Part shown: positions 7,164-16,140 of the stretch, piece by piece
Position numbering within the stretch: the first letter of the stretch is position 1
How the letters are laid out: each line of letters begins with the position of its first letter
Origin: Prevotella sp.
Lineage (GTDB): Bacteria > Bacteroidota > Bacteroidia > Bacteroidales > Bacteroidaceae
DNA length: 34,617 nucleotides
Assembly: GCA_017483805.1 (NCBI GenBank)
Contig: JAFUUL010000124.1
Span: 1-34,617, forward strand
Direction: 5' to 3'
The notes under the pieces: model-generated
Told to the model about the DNA's origin: nothing
Database searches by the model: none
Seen by the model: the letters and a program-made list of their open reading frames with translations, nothing else
Position numbers and translations under genes: made by a program

Positions 7164-8111
7164 TTAGAGCGGATACTCCTCGAAGGCGTAGAGCACGGTG
7201 GAGAGATAGCGCTCGCCGGTATCGGGCAGCAGCACCACGATCTTCTTGCCCTTGTTCTCCGGACGCTTGGCCACCTCGGCGGCGGCAAATGCGGCTGCAC
7301 CGGCAGAGATGCCCACCAGCAGGCCTTCCTGCTGGGCCAGTTGGCGACCCGTGCGGATGGCGTCGTCGTTCTCCACGTCGAACACCTCGTCCACCAGCGT
7401 GCCGTTGTAGGTCTTGGGCACGAAGCCGGCACCGATGCCCTGAATCTTGTGGGGGCCGCTCTGGCCGCCGTTCAGCACGGGCGACGACAGAGGCTCTACG
7501 GCAATCACCTTCACGTTGGGATTCTTTTCCTTCAGACGCTTGCCCACGCCGGAGATGGTGCCGCCGGTGCCTACGCCGGCCACGAAGATGTCCACCTGTC
7601 CGTCGGTCTGCTCCCAGATCTCCTCACCTGTGGTCAGGTAGTGCTTCTCGGGGTTGGCGGCGTTCTCAAACTGCTGCAGGATGATGCTGCCGGGGATGGC
7701 GGCGCGCAGTTCCTCGGCTGCACGGATGGCTCCGGGCATACCGTCCTTGCCGCTGGTCAGGCGCACCTCGGCGCCATAGGCTTTCACCAGGTTGCGACGC
7801 TCCACGCTCATGGTCTCGGGCATGGTCAGGATGAGTTTGTAGCCCTTCACGGCCGACACCAGTGCCAGTCCTACGCCGGTATTGCCGCTGGTGGGCTCGA
7901 TGATGGTGGCGCCGGGCTTCAGCAGGCCCTTCTTCTCGGCGTCCTCGATCATCGCCAGAGCGATGCGGTCTTTCACGCTGCCGCCGGGGTTGAAGTATTC
8001 CACTTTGGCAATCACGGGAGTCTCCAGGCCCTTGGCCTTAGAGTATTTGCCCAGTTCCAGCAATGGAGTATTGCCAATCAGTTCAGTCAATTGTTTCGCG
8101 ATCTTAGCCAT
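7164..8111 (-). CDS. cysK: Cysteine synthase A (O-acetylserine sulfhydrylase)
   Basis: A PLP enzyme of 315 residues that makes cysteine from O-acetylserine and sulfide. K47 in NPGGSVKDR is the Schiff-base lysine, PTSGNTG (73-79) binds the substrate carboxylate, and [12 protein letters not shown] around residue 180 binds the PLP phosphate. Length and motif order are those of CysK rather than the longer cystathionine beta-synthases. The gene follows metY by 61 nt, a gap largely filled with octamer repeats, and is closed by a terminator in the 22-nt array. Together with MetY it forms a two-gene sulfide assimilation operon under the metY promoter. No serine acetyltransferase gene is nearby. Confidence 0.95.
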   Translation of the reverse strand: MAKIAKQLTELIGNTPLLELGKYSKAKGLETPVIAKVEYFNPGGSVKDRIALAMIEDAEKKGLLKPGATIIEPTSGNTGVGLALVSAVKGYKLILTMPETMSVERRNLVKAYGAEVRLTSGKDGMPGAIRAAEELRAAIPGSIILQQFENAANPEKHYLTTGEEIWEQTDGQVDIFVAGVGTGGTISGVGKRLKEKNPNVKVIAVEPLSSPVLNGGQSGPHKIQGIGAGFVPKTYNGTLVDEVFDVENDDAIRTGRQLAQQEGLLVGISAGAAAFAAAEVAKRPENKGKKIVVLLPDTGERYLSTVLYAFEEYPL

Positions 8112-8124
8112 GTTTTTTCCTTTC

Positions 8125-8172
8125 TTTCGTTATTTCGTTATTTCGTTCTTTCGATGTCTCGTGGTCTCGCCC
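8125..8172. repeat. Octamer tandem repeat filling the metY-cysK gap
   Basis: Six 8-nt units run from 8125 to 8172, from TTTCGTTA through TTTCGTTC and TTTCGATG to TCTCGTGG and TCTCGCCC, ending exactly one base before the metY stop codon. Most of the intergenic gap is this repeat. Confidence 0.8.
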
Positions 8173-9462
8173 TTAAATCTGGTCGAAGGCCTGCTTCAGG
8201 TCGTCGATGATGTCGTCGATGTGCTCGGTGCCGATGCTCAGGCGGATGGTGGCAGGCGTGATGTGCTGCTGCTCCAGTTCCTCGGGGCTCATCTGCGAGT
8301 GAGTGGTGGTGTAGGGGTGGATGACCAGGCTCTTCACGTCGGCCACGTTGGCCAGCAGCGAGAAGATCTCCAGCGAGTCGATGAACTTCCAGGCCTCTTT
8401 CTCACCACCCTTGATCTCGAAGGTGAAGATCGAGCCGCCTCCGTTGGGGAAGTACTTCTGATAGAGGGCGTGGTCGGGGTGTGTGGGCAGACTGGGGTGG
8501 TTCACCTTGGCCACCTTCGGATGGTTGGCCAGGAAGTCTACCACCTTGAGGGCATTCTCCACGTGGCGCTCCACACGCAGGCTGAGCGTCTCCAGGCCCT
8601 GCAGCAGAATCCAGGCGTTGAAGGGAGAGATGGCTGCACCAGTGTCACGCAGGATGACGGCACGGATGCGGGTGACGAAGGCGGCAGCACCAGCCACGTC
8701 GGCAAACACGGCACCGTGGTACGAGGGATCGGGCTTGGCCAGCGTGGGATACTTGTCGGCATTGGCCTTCCAGTCGAACTTGCCGCCATCAACGATGACG
8801 CCACCCAGCGATGAGCCGTGACCGCCCAGGAACTTAGTGGCAGAGTGAACCACCACGTCGGCTCCGTGCTCCAGCGGACGAATGAGGAAGGGCGTGCCGA
8901 AGGTATTATCGACAATGAATGGAATGTTGTGCTTGTGGGCAATTTCGGCCACGGCTTCCAGATTCGTCACGTCTGAATTGGGATTGCCGAAGGTCTCGGC
9001 GTATACTGCTTTCGTGTTGGGCTGGATGGCTGCCTCCAGGGCCTTCAGGTCGTTCACGTTGACGATGGTGTTGCTGATGCCTTGGGTGGACAGCGTGTGA
9101 GTGATCAGGTTGAACGAACCGCCGTACAGGTTGTCGGCTGCCACGATGTGGTCGCCGGCCTGGGCAATGTTCTGCAGGGCATAGGTCACGGCAGCAGCAC
9201 CGCTGGCCACAGCCAGTCCGGCTACGCCGCCTTCCAGGGCAGCCACGCGATCCTCAAACACGCCCTGTGTGGAGTTGGTCAGTCGTCCGTAGATGTTGCC
9301 GGCATCGCGCAGGCCGAAGCGGTCGGCGGCGTGCTGTGAGTTACGGAACACATATGATGTGGTCTGGTAGATGGGCACGGCACGTGCGTCGGTAGCGGGG
9401 TCGGCCTGTTCCTGACCTACGTGGAGTTGCAGCGTCTCAAAGCGATAGTTCTTCTTGCTCAT
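8173..9462 (-). CDS. metY: O-acetylhomoserine sulfhydrylase (aminocarboxypropyltransferase)
   Basis: A 429-residue PLP enzyme of the Cys/Met metabolism family that forms homocysteine from O-acetylhomoserine and sulfide, feeding methionine synthesis. The N-terminus RFETLQLHVGQEQADPATDARAVPIYQTTSY and the Schiff-base lysine K210 in HSATKFLGGHG are typical of MetY; the length (about 430) also fits MetY better than MetB or MetC (about 390). It is first in an operon with cysK. The leader is about 45 nt, too short for a SAM riboswitch. Substrate choice of acetyl- over succinyl-homoserine is inferred from the family. Confidence 0.92.
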   Translation of the reverse strand: MSKKNYRFETLQLHVGQEQADPATDARAVPIYQTTSYVFRNSQHAADRFGLRDAGNIYGRLTNSTQGVFEDRVAALEGGVAGLAVASGAAAVTYALQNIAQAGDHIVAADNLYGGSFNLITHTLSTQGISNTIVNVNDLKALEAAIQPNTKAVYAETFGNPNSDVTNLEAVAEIAHKHNIPFIVDNTFGTPFLIRPLEHGADVVVHSATKFLGGHGSSLGGVIVDGGKFDWKANADKYPTLAKPDPSYHGAVFADVAGAAAFVTRIRAVILRDTGAAISPFNAWILLQGLETLSLRVERHVENALKVVDFLANHPKVAKVNHPSLPTHPDHALYQKYFPNGGGSIFTFEIKGGEKEAWKFIDSLEIFSLLANVADVKSLVIHPYTTTHSQMSPEELEQQHITPATIRLSIGTEHIDDIIDDLKQAFDQI

Positions 9463-9511
9463 AATTCGTTTCCTTTCTTTTTAGTTCGTTAATGTTTTTT
9501 GTTTCTGGGTG

Positions 9512-9542
9512 CAAAGTTACGGCAAAAAAGCGACCCCCGAAA
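9512..9542 (-). promoter_or_regulatory. Promoter of metY-cysK
   Basis: On the minus strand, TTTC at 9542-9539, a 19-nt spacer, then TAACTTTG at 9519-9512. The -7 box is perfect and the -33 box is a one-base variant. Confidence 0.7.
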
Positions 9543-9767
9543 TCACACAAAAGGGGCATTCCGCCTACCACAATCGTGGTATTTCTGCCGTTTCGGCGGC
9601 TCCAGTGCTGCTTTTATGCACTATTTATTCAGAATGCCGCCCCTTTCGTCGCCTCGCTCCTTTATTATAATAAGGTATAGGCATCGCCTTTTGTGCGAAA
9701 TTCGGACGATCATTTCTGGTAAATGTGTCCTTTCGGTTGCTTTTTTCGCAAAAATGTCTCCATTTTG
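9543..9767. other. Divergent intergenic region between metY and frr, no gene recognised
   Basis: About 225 nt between the two divergent promoters. Short open frames exist (for example 9492-9680) but have no start context, no recognisable motif and run through the metY promoter. Related G-rich and C-rich blocks occur near 9550 and 9640 and could pair loosely. I see no tRNA, riboswitch or coding signal. Confidence 0.5.
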
Positions 9768-9798
9768 TTGCTCAATCCAAATAAAATGACTAAATTTG
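9768..9798 (+). promoter_or_regulatory. Promoter of the frr operon
   Basis: GTTG with TTG at 9768-9770, a 20-nt spacer, TAAATTTG at 9791-9798; the frr ATG follows 27 nt later. Confidence 0.75.
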
Positions 9799-9825
9799 TC
9801 AGCAGAAACTTAAACACATCCTATT

Positions 9826-10386
9826 ATGTTAGACGTAAAAGAGACATTAAGCAGTGCTGAGGAGCGCATGGAGATGGCAGCGATGTTCCTGGAAGATGAA
9901 CTGAACCGCATCCGTGCCGGCCGTGCCAATGTGGCCATCCTCGATGGCGTTCGTGTGGAATCCTATGGCAGTCGCGTGCCCCTCAATCAGGTGGCCACCG
10001 TCAATTGCCCCGATGCCCGTACCATCGCCATCAAACCCTGGGACAAGAAACAGATTCGCGACATCGAGAAGGCCATCATGGACAGCGACGTAGGCATCAC
10101 GCCCGAGAACAACGGCGAGGTGATCCGTCTGGCCATCCCGCAGCCCACCGAGGAGCGCCGCCGCGACCTGGTGAAGCAGTGCAACAAGATAGCCGAGAAG
10201 GCCAAGGTGGAGGTGCGCAACGTGCGTGGCGACATCAAGGACAAACTGAAGAAGGCCATCAAGGACGGACTCAGCGAGGACAACGAGAAGGATGCCGAAC
10301 TCGAGTTGCAGAAGATTCACGACAAGTACATCAAGAAACTCGACGAACTCATTGAGGCCAAGAACAAGGAGATCATGACGGTCTGA
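9826..10386 (+). CDS. frr: Ribosome recycling factor
   Basis: A 186-residue protein that, with EF-G, splits the post-termination ribosome. It matches RRF over its full length: the N-terminal helix with [11 protein letters not shown], the beta domain ([30 protein letters not shown] is in the right place), and the long C-terminal helices with [12 protein letters not shown] and [13 protein letters not shown]. It is the first gene behind its own promoter. The stop shares one base with the start of rsgA (TGATG), implying coupling of two ribosome-related genes. Confidence 0.96.
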   Translation: MLDVKETLSSAEERMEMAAMFLEDELNRIRAGRANVAILDGVRVESYGSRVPLNQVATVNCPDARTIAIKPWDKKQIRDIEKAIMDSDVGITPENNGEVIRLAIPQPTEERRRDLVKQCNKIAEKAKVEVRNVRGDIKDKLKKAIKDGLSEDNEKDAELELQKIHDKYIKKLDELIEAKNKEIMTV

Positions 10387-11351
10387 TGAAAGGTCTCGTC
10401 ATTAAGAATACCGGCAGTTGGTACACCGTCCGAACGGACGATGGCCAACTGCTTGATTGTAAGGTGAAAGGCAACTTCCGCCTGAAGGGCATCCGCTCCA
10501 CCAACCCCGTTGCCGTGGGCGACAGGGTAGAGGTGGCGGTCAGCCAGGGCGGGGGCAATTGGATCACGGGTCTCGAGGATCGCCGCAACTACATCATCCG
10601 CAAGAGCATCAACCTCTCGAAGCAGAGCCATATCCTGGCGGCCAATGTCGACCAGGCTTTCCTGATTGTGACCGTCTGCCGGCCGCAGACCTCCACCACC
10701 TTCATCGACCGCTTCCTGGCCTCGGCCGAGGCCTATAGCGTGCCGGTGGTGCTGGTGTTCAACAAGACCGACCTGCTCGACGACGATATGCGCCGCTACC
10801 AGCAGGCCATGGTCACGCTCTACGAGACCGTAGGCTACGAGTGCCGCCAGATTTCCGCCGAGACGGGCGACGGCGTGGACGACCTCCGCCCCCTGCTCGA
10901 AGGCAAGATCACGCTGCTCAGCGGCAATAGCGGGGTGGGCAAGTCGACCCTCATCAACCGCCTGGTGCCCAATGCCAACCTGCGCACCGCCGACATCAGC
11001 GATGCCCACCAGACAGGCATGCACACCACCACCTTCAGCGAGATGATCAGCCTCCCCCCATCCCCCTCCAAAGGAGGGGACGAGTCGTCCTCGGTCTCCT
11101 ATCTCATCGACACGCCGGGCATCAAGGGCTTCGGCACCTTCGACATGGAACGTGAGGAACTGACCTCCTACTTCAAGGAGATATTCCGCTTCTCCCGCGA
11201 CTGCCGCTTCTCTAATTGTACCCACACCCACGAGCCGGGCTGTGCCGTGCTTCAGGCCTTGCAGGACCACTACATCGCCGAGAGCCGCTACCAGTCTTAT
11301 CTCTCCATGCTCGACGATAAGGATGAAGGGAAATACCGGGAGGCGCAATGA
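10386..11351 (+). CDS. rsgA: Small ribosomal subunit biogenesis GTPase RsgA, with an in-frame repeat insertion
   Basis: A circularly permuted GTPase that checks late maturation of the 30S subunit. After an N-terminal OB-fold come the G4 motif NKTDLLD, the P-loop GNSGVGKST (about 180-188), G3 DTPG, and a C-terminal zinc knuckle [14 protein letters not shown]. Between the TTTFSEM segment (G2/switch region) and YLIDTPG there is an extra stretch, residues about 222-236 ([15 protein letters not shown]), which coincides with a DNA palindrome at 11063-11079 and looks like a repeat inserted in frame. Such Pro/Lys/Gly-Gly stretches are, to my recollection, recurrent in Bacteroidales proteins. All GTPase motifs remain intact. 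Confidence 0.94.
   Translation: MKGLVIKNTGSWYTVRTDDGQLLDCKVKGNFRLKGIRSTNPVAVGDRVEVAVSQGGGNWITGLEDRRNYIIRKSINLSKQSHILAANVDQAFLIVTVCRPQTSTTFIDRFLASAEAYSVPVVLVFNKTDLLDDDMRRYQQAMVTLYETVGYECRQISAETGDGVDDLRPLLEGKITLLSGNSGVGKSTLINRLVPNANLRTADISDAHQTGMHTTTFSEMISLPPSPSKGGDESSSVSYLIDTPGIKGFGTFDMEREELTSYFKEIFRFSRDCRFSNCTHTHEPGCAVLQALQDHYIAESRYQSYLSMLDDKDEGKYREAQ
11051..11080. repeat. C/G-rich palindrome inserted within rsgA
   Basis: Arms CCCCTCC (11063-11069) and GGAGGGG (11073-11079) around an AAA loop, preceded by another C-rich tract. It lies in frame between two conserved GTPase motifs and encodes residues absent from the usual family layout. Confidence 0.6.
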
Positions 11352-11357
11352 CTTTTT

Positions 11358-11392
11358 AGTGAAGAGTGAAGAGTGAAGAGTGAATAGTGAAT
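11358..11392. repeat. Heptamer tandem repeat between rsgA and the methyltransferase gene
   Basis: Five units: AGTGAAG three times (11358, 11365, 11372) then AGTGAAT twice (11379, 11386). It fills most of the 57-nt gap between the genes. Confidence 0.85.
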
Positions 11393-11408
11393 AGTTTGCT
11401 GCCGCCTT

Positions 11409-12212
11409 ATGGTGATTGATGTGACATCTTTGAGTGAGCCCGGGCTGGAGGTCTTTGGTCGGTTGACCGAAGCCCAACTACGCAATGTGCTCGACCCCGC
11501 CAAGGGCATCTTCATCGCCGAGAGTCCCAAGGTGATTCGGGTGGCCCTCGATGCCGGCTACCAGCCGGTGTCGCTGCTCTGCGAGCGGCGCCATATCAGC
11601 GGCGATGCTGCCGACATCATCAGTCGCTGTGGCGACATACCCGTCTATACCGGCGACCGCGACCTGCTGGCCTCGCTCACCGGCTACACCCTCACCCGTG
11701 GCGTGCTCTGCGCCATGCGCCGTCCGCAGCCCCGACTGTTGGCCGAGGTCTGTGCCGGTGCCCGCCGACTGGTGGTCATCGATGGGGTGGTGGACACCAC
11801 CAACATCGGGGCCATCTTCCGCTCGGCGGCAGCCCTCGGCATCGATGGCGTGCTGCTCTCGCGCTCTTCCTGCGACCCCCTCAACCGGCGGGCCATCCGC
11901 GTGTCGATGGGCTCCGTCTTCCTCGTTCCCTGGACGTGGCTCGACAGTTACGATGACCTGCGCCCGCTGGGCTTCCGCACCGTGGCGATGGCACTCACCG
12001 ACCAGTCGCTGCCCCTGGATTCGCCCTGCCTGAAGGCCGAGCCCCGCCTGGCCATCATCATGGGCACCGAGGGCGACGGACTGCCCCTGCAGACCATTGC
12101 GGCCGCCGACTATACCGTCCGCATCCCCATGGCCCACGGCGTCGACTCGCTCAACGTGGCCGCTGCCGCCGCCGTCGCCTTCTGGGAGTTGAAAGTAAAA
12201 CATGAACCATAG
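11409..12212 (+). CDS. TrmH/SpoU-family RNA 2'-O-methyltransferase
   Basis: A 267-residue SPOUT methyltransferase that would use SAM to methylate ribose in rRNA or tRNA. The N-terminal part (residues 15-95) is the L30e-like substrate-binding domain; the catalytic knot domain follows with the three SpoU motifs: TTNIGAIFRSAAALG, LAIIMGTEGDGL and IPMAHGVDSLNVAAAAAVA. The exact target nucleotide cannot be assigned; Bacteroidetes annotations usually say only RNA methyltransferase. It lies behind frr and rsgA, consistent with a role in ribosome maturation, and overlaps the upstream end of the longer frame of the S9 peptidase gene. Confidence 0.88.
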   Translation: MVIDVTSLSEPGLEVFGRLTEAQLRNVLDPAKGIFIAESPKVIRVALDAGYQPVSLLCERRHISGDAADIISRCGDIPVYTGDRDLLASLTGYTLTRGVLCAMRRPQPRLLAEVCAGARRLVVIDGVVDTTNIGAIFRSAAALGIDGVLLSRSSCDPLNRRAIRVSMGSVFLVPWTWLDSYDDLRPLGFRTVAMALTDQSLPLDSPCLKAEPRLAIIMGTEGDGLPLQTIAAADYTVRIPMAHGVDSLNVAAAAAVAFWELKVKHEP

Positions 12213-12219
12213 AATAGAT

Positions 12220-14703
12220 ATGAAACGTACCAGTTTATTCCTTCTTATTTCTTCCCTATTCCTCAGCCCCGCAGTGGCACAGCAAGTGCGTGAGTTCCGC
12301 CAGGCCGGCCCCTTTGCCGTTTCGGCTCCCGTGGGGATGGATACCGTCAATGTGAGCGGCAAGGCCTTCGACGAGAAGAGCCTGCTCGACAATCTGTCGC
12401 TCTCGGTCAAGCCCACCGCCACCTTCAGCGGGCAGGTGCTGCCTTCGCTCACCGATCAGAAGAGCGTCGGCCTGCTCACCTTTTATATTAATAATGTGGA
12501 CTTCGTGAAGGGCGCCATCCAGGTGAAGGGCCCCCGCAACTACCGCCTCTTCGTCGACGGCAGCGAGTGTCAGGGCGAGGTGTCGCTGGCACCCGAGCAC
12601 CACACCGTCGCCCTGAAGTATCTGGCTGAACCTAACGATACGGATAGCATCAGCGTCAGGATGGACCTCTCGAAGACTGTGCTGCCCACCATCAGCGAGC
12701 GTCATCCCTATATGGTGCACGACCTGACCGACGGTCGCCGCGTGCGCAGCGTCAGCCTGTCTGCCGATGGGCAGTATGTGGCCGTGGGCTATCAGACCAC
12801 CGAGCGTGGCGGTCAGTCGCGGTGGGACTACGAGTTGCGCGACGTCAAGACCGGCCGCGTCCTTAGTCGTCCTGCCTCCTGGCCCCATTGGTTGCCGCGT
12901 TCAGTCGCCTGGATCGAAGAGGCCAGAGAGGGCAGCCGCCGCGTGCTCTATCGGGTGGAGCCCCTTTCGGGGGAGTGCACCCTCTTTGCCAGCGATGTGC
13001 CTGAGGGCGGCTATACCGTCAGCCCCACCGAGGACTACCTCATCATCTCCGGCGAGGAGGAAGGACCCAAGGAGGATGCCGACGTCTACGAGGTGTTGGA
13101 GATGGATGACCGTCAGCCTGGCTGGCGCACCCGCCACTATCTGTCCCGCTACGACCTGAAGACGGGCATCACGCAGCGTCTCACCTTCGGCTCGCAGTCG
13201 ACCTATCTGGAGGACATCTCCTCCGACGGCACCCACCTGCTTGTGGGCACCTCCTATTCGCGACTGGCCAAGCGTCCCACCGAGGTGGGCGATGCCTATA
13301 TCATGGATATGCGCACCCTCAGCGTCGACACGCTCTTCGTTGGCGAGGGCTTCATCGGCGGAGGCTCCTTCTCGCCCGACGGCAGCCAGATCCTGTTTAA
13401 GGGCACGCCCGAGGCCTTCGACCGCATCGGCTGTCAGTTGTCGTCCGACGTCACGCCCAGCATGACCGAGGGCGAACTCTTCCTCTTCGACATTGCTACC
13501 CGCCGCGTCACGCCGCTCACCCGCGATTTCGATCCCTCGGTGGAGACGGTCGACTGGTCGCGGGCCGACGGCCAGATATACTTCTCGGCCGAAGACCGCG
13601 ACTACGTGAATATGTTCGTGCTCAACCCCAAGACGGGCCAAACCACTCAGTTGCCCGTCGACGGCGACTATTGCTACCGCTGGGATATGGCCTCTCAGGC
13701 CCCCGTCCTCGCGTACCTTACTTATAAGACCATGGAGCCTGCGTCGGCCCACGTCATGAGAAGTGACAAGGGAAAGGTGAAAAGCGACCTGCTGCTCTTC
13801 GACGGCAGCACCGCCCTGGGCGATGCCGAGATAGGCACCTGCCAGGACTGGAACTTCACCAACTCGCGCGGCGACACCGTCTATGGTCGCTTCTATTTGC
13901 CCCGCGAACTGAGTGACCAAATAGCGAAGGGCGATTCATCACTCATCACTGATCACTCATCACTCAAGAAGTATCCGATGATAGTCTACTACTACGGCGG
14001 CTGCTCGCCCGTCTCGCGCTACTTCGAGTCGCCCTACGCCCCGCAGATGTGGAACTCGCTGGGCTATGTGGCCTATATCGTCGAGCCCAGCGGCGCCACA
14101 GGCTTCGGCCAGGAGTGGGCTTCGCGCCACGTGAACACCGCCGGTCGCGGTCCTGCCGACGACATCATAGAGGGCGTGAAGCGCATCTGCGACGAGCATC
14201 CCTTCATCGACCGCGAGAAGATAGGCTGCATGGGCGCCTCCTATGGTGGCTTCATGACGCAGTACCTGCAGACGCAGACCGACATCTTCGCCGCTGCCGT
14301 CAGCCATGCCGGCATCGCCAACCACACCAGTTACTGGGGCGTGGGCTACTGGGGATACAACTACAGCGAGGTCTCGATGGCCAACAGTTACCCCTGGAGC
14401 CACCGCGACCTCTACGTCAACCAGTCGCCGCTCTTCAATGCCGACAAGATCCACACTCCGCTGCTCCTGCTCCACGGCGATGCCGATACCAACGTGCCCC
14501 TCGTGGAGAGCCTGCAGATGTTCACCGCCCTGAAACTCCTCGGCCGCGAGGTGGCTCTGGTGCAGGTGAAGGGCGAGAACCACCACATCCTCGACTATGC
14601 GAAGAAGGAAAAGTGGCTCGCCACCCAGATGGCCTGGTTCCAGCGCTGGCTGAAGGACGACCCCTCGTGGTGGGATGCCCTCTATCCCAAGAAGCATCTG
14701 TAG
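12220..14703 (+). CDS. Secreted S9-family (prolyl oligopeptidase-type) peptidase
   Basis: About 827 residues. The N-terminus MKRTSLFLLISSLFLSPAVAQQ is a signal peptide, so the enzyme works in the periplasm or outside. Residues about 170-520 look like a beta-propeller; the C-terminal alpha/beta-hydrolase domain has the nucleophile S674 in GASYGGF, D756 in HGDADTNVP and H788 in GENHHIL. This fits dipeptidyl/prolyl peptidases that take oligopeptides, a nutrient class important to Prevotella. An earlier ATG at 12202 would add six residues before the signal peptide and overlap the methyltransferase stop; 12220 is preferred. Two heptamer-repeat insertions (13761-13788, 13933-13967) sit in frame without touching catalytic motifs. 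Confidence 0.9.
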   Translation: MKRTSLFLLISSLFLSPAVAQQVREFRQAGPFAVSAPVGMDTVNVSGKAFDEKSLLDNLSLSVKPTATFSGQVLPSLTDQKSVGLLTFYINNVDFVKGAIQVKGPRNYRLFVDGSECQGEVSLAPEHHTVALKYLAEPNDTDSISVRMDLSKTVLPTISERHPYMVHDLTDGRRVRSVSLSADGQYVAVGYQTTERGGQSRWDYELRDVKTGRVLSRPASWPHWLPRSVAWIEEAREGSRRVLYRVEPLSGECTLFASDVPEGGYTVSPTEDYLIISGEEEGPKEDADVYEVLEMDDRQPGWRTRHYLSRYDLKTGITQRLTFGSQSTYLEDISSDGTHLLVGTSYSRLAKRPTEVGDAYIMDMRTLSVDTLFVGEGFIGGGSFSPDGSQILFKGTPEAFDRIGCQLSSDVTPSMTEGELFLFDIATRRVTPLTRDFDPSVETVDWSRADGQIYFSAEDRDYVNMFVLNPKTGQTTQLPVDGDYCYRWDMASQAPVLAYLTYKTMEPASAHVMRSDKGKVKSDLLLFDGSTALGDAEIGTCQDWNFTNSRGDTVYGRFYLPRELSDQIAKGDSSLITDHSSLKKYPMIVYYYGGCSPVSRYFESPYAPQMWNSLGYVAYIVEPSGATGFGQEWASRHVNTAGRGPADDIIEGVKRICDEHPFIDREKIGCMGASYGGFMTQYLQTQTDIFAAAVSHAGIANHTSYWGVGYWGYNYSEVSMANSYPWSHRDLYVNQSPLFNADKIHTPLLLLHGDADTNVPLVESLQMFTALKLLGREVALVQVKGENHHILDYAKKEKWLATQMAWFQRWLKDDPSWWDALYPKKHL
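13761..13788. repeat. In-frame heptamer repeat inside the S9 peptidase gene, site 1
   Basis: Four 7-nt units starting at 13761, 13768, 13775 and 13782 (AAGTGAC, AAGGGAA, AGGTGAA, AAGCGAC). They encode the polar stretch RSDKGKVKSD between propeller strands. Confidence 0.6.
13933..13967. repeat. In-frame heptamer repeat inside the S9 peptidase gene, site 2
   Basis: Units CACTCAT, CACTGAT, CACTCAT, CACTCAA start at 13940, 13947, 13954 and 13961, with a degenerate unit before. They encode SSLITDHSSLK, a stretch inserted just before the start of the hydrolase domain. Confidence 0.75.
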
Positions 14704-14787
14704 ACATAGCGTTTTCTTGTTGATCGCCTGCAAATCTTCAATGCCAACCGCATCCAGATTTGGTTTTATACGATTTCTATAATAGAA

Positions 14788-14819
14788 TTTGTATAATTGA
14801 GATATTTTACTTAACTTTG
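14788..14819 (+). promoter_or_regulatory. Promoter of the first AAA ATPase gene
   Basis: TTTG at 14788-14791, a 20-nt spacer, TAACTTTG at 14812-14819. A consensus match; the ATG is 27 nt downstream. Confidence 0.85.
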
Positions 14820-14846
14820 CAGCCGAAAATAAAACAAAGTAGTAAT

Positions 14847-15983
14847 ATGGAAAATCCGTTTTATATCACTGGTATCATTCCAGAGCCCTATTTCTGTGAT
14901 AGAGAGAAAGAAACTGCGTGGATGGTTCGTACCCTTGAAAACAAGGCGCATATTCTGTTGACTTCACCACGAAGGATGGGCAAGACTCAGTTGATACGTC
15001 ACGTCTTCGAACAACCGTCCATCAAAGACAACTGTTACACCTTCTATACCGATACATATCCTACCACCAGTCTCCATGAGTTGGTATTATTTCTCAGTAA
15101 GGAAATCTACTCTGTATTGGTGCCCAAAGGAAAGACCGTGCTAAATAAGTTTCTGGCATATCTTCACTCCTTGGCGGGAAGTTTCGGCTACGATCCAGTT
15201 TCCAATACGCCCACGTTCAATATCAAACTCGGCGACATCCGCTCCCCAGAGTTGACGCTGGAAGAGATTTTCCTTTATCTGGAACAGGCTGGCAAACCCT
15301 GTATTTTTGCCATCGACGAGTTTCAGCAGATAGCCTGCTATCCAGAGAAGAACGTCGAGGCCCTGCTTCGCTCGTATATCCAGAAAATGAACAACTGTCT
15401 GTTCATCTATGCCGGCAGCAACCGCCATATCCTGGAGAATATGTTCAACTCTGCAGCCAAGCCCTTCTACAACAGTGCGGAGCAAATCTATCTGGACTGT
15501 ATCTCGAAGGACGTTTATACAGCCTTTGCCGCAGAACAGTTCACCAAAGCCTCGCGCAACATTAGCCCCAAAGCAGCGTCCTTTGCCTACGACCTTTTCG
15601 AAGGACATACCTACTATGTACACAACTTGCTTCACAATGTTTTTGCATTTAGTGAAGCAGGTGAAACCATAGACGAAACAGATGTCAGCAAGACGCTCAA
15701 TGACATCCTGGAAGAGAAAGGCCGCACGTTTGCCTCGGTGATGAATCAACTTAACTACCAGCAGAAGGAGACGCTGATTGCCATTGCCAAGGAAGGAAAG
15801 GCCAGCGGTGTCACTTCGGCCGCTTTTGTCAAGAAGCATTCACTCAAATCGCCCAGTTCCGTCCAGTACGCCACCAGTGCCCTGTTGGACAAACAACTTC
15901 TGACCTACCAGAACGATGGACGCACAAAACTCTATAGCGTTTCCGACCGTTTCCTGGAAATGTGGATCTGCCGGTCATATTGA
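14847..15983 (+). CDS. AAA ATPase of the ATPase_2/archaeal-type family (copy 1)
   Basis: A 378-residue STAND-like ATPase with no signal peptide. Walker A is TSPRRMGKTQLI (about 39-50), Walker B is CIFAIDEFQQI (about 152-162), followed by a sensor-like IYAGSNRHIL segment, and the C-terminal 100 residues have a winged-helix look (SGVTSAAFVKKHSL, SSVQYATSALLDKQLL). Such proteins are frequent, often mobile, and of unknown function in Bacteroidetes; they can act as signalling or DNA-associated ATPases. The frame is open upstream to 14760, but the promoter at 14788-14819 makes ATG 14847 the start. A MITE-like element begins 28 nt after the stop. A related copy lies at 19130-20254. Confidence 0.85.
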   Translation: MENPFYITGIIPEPYFCDREKETAWMVRTLENKAHILLTSPRRMGKTQLIRHVFEQPSIKDNCYTFYTDTYPTTSLHELVLFLSKEIYSVLVPKGKTVLNKFLAYLHSLAGSFGYDPVSNTPTFNIKLGDIRSPELTLEEIFLYLEQAGKPCIFAIDEFQQIACYPEKNVEALLRSYIQKMNNCLFIYAGSNRHILENMFNSAAKPFYNSAEQIYLDCISKDVYTAFAAEQFTKASRNISPKAASFAYDLFEGHTYYVHNLLHNVFAFSEAGETIDETDVSKTLNDILEEKGRTFASVMNQLNYQQKETLIAIAKEGKASGVTSAAFVKKHSLKSPSSVQYATSALLDKQLLTYQNDGRTKLYSVSDRFLEMWICRSY

Positions 15984-16140
15984 TTGGGCAAACTCTATTG
16001 GCAAGAATTTTGTTCTGCGTCAATTTGGGTGGTAAAAATATGTTAATCATGGAAAGACGCAGCGAGCCAGAAAGTCCGTAAACAGGGCATATTCCGCGTT
16101 ACAGCGGCATCTGAGCAGCGCGTATATGCTAACTAAAACA

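Noticed and set aside
9463-9519. SAM or other riboswitch upstream of metY
   Set aside because: The leader between the -7 box and ATG is about 49 nt and has no multi-stem structure.
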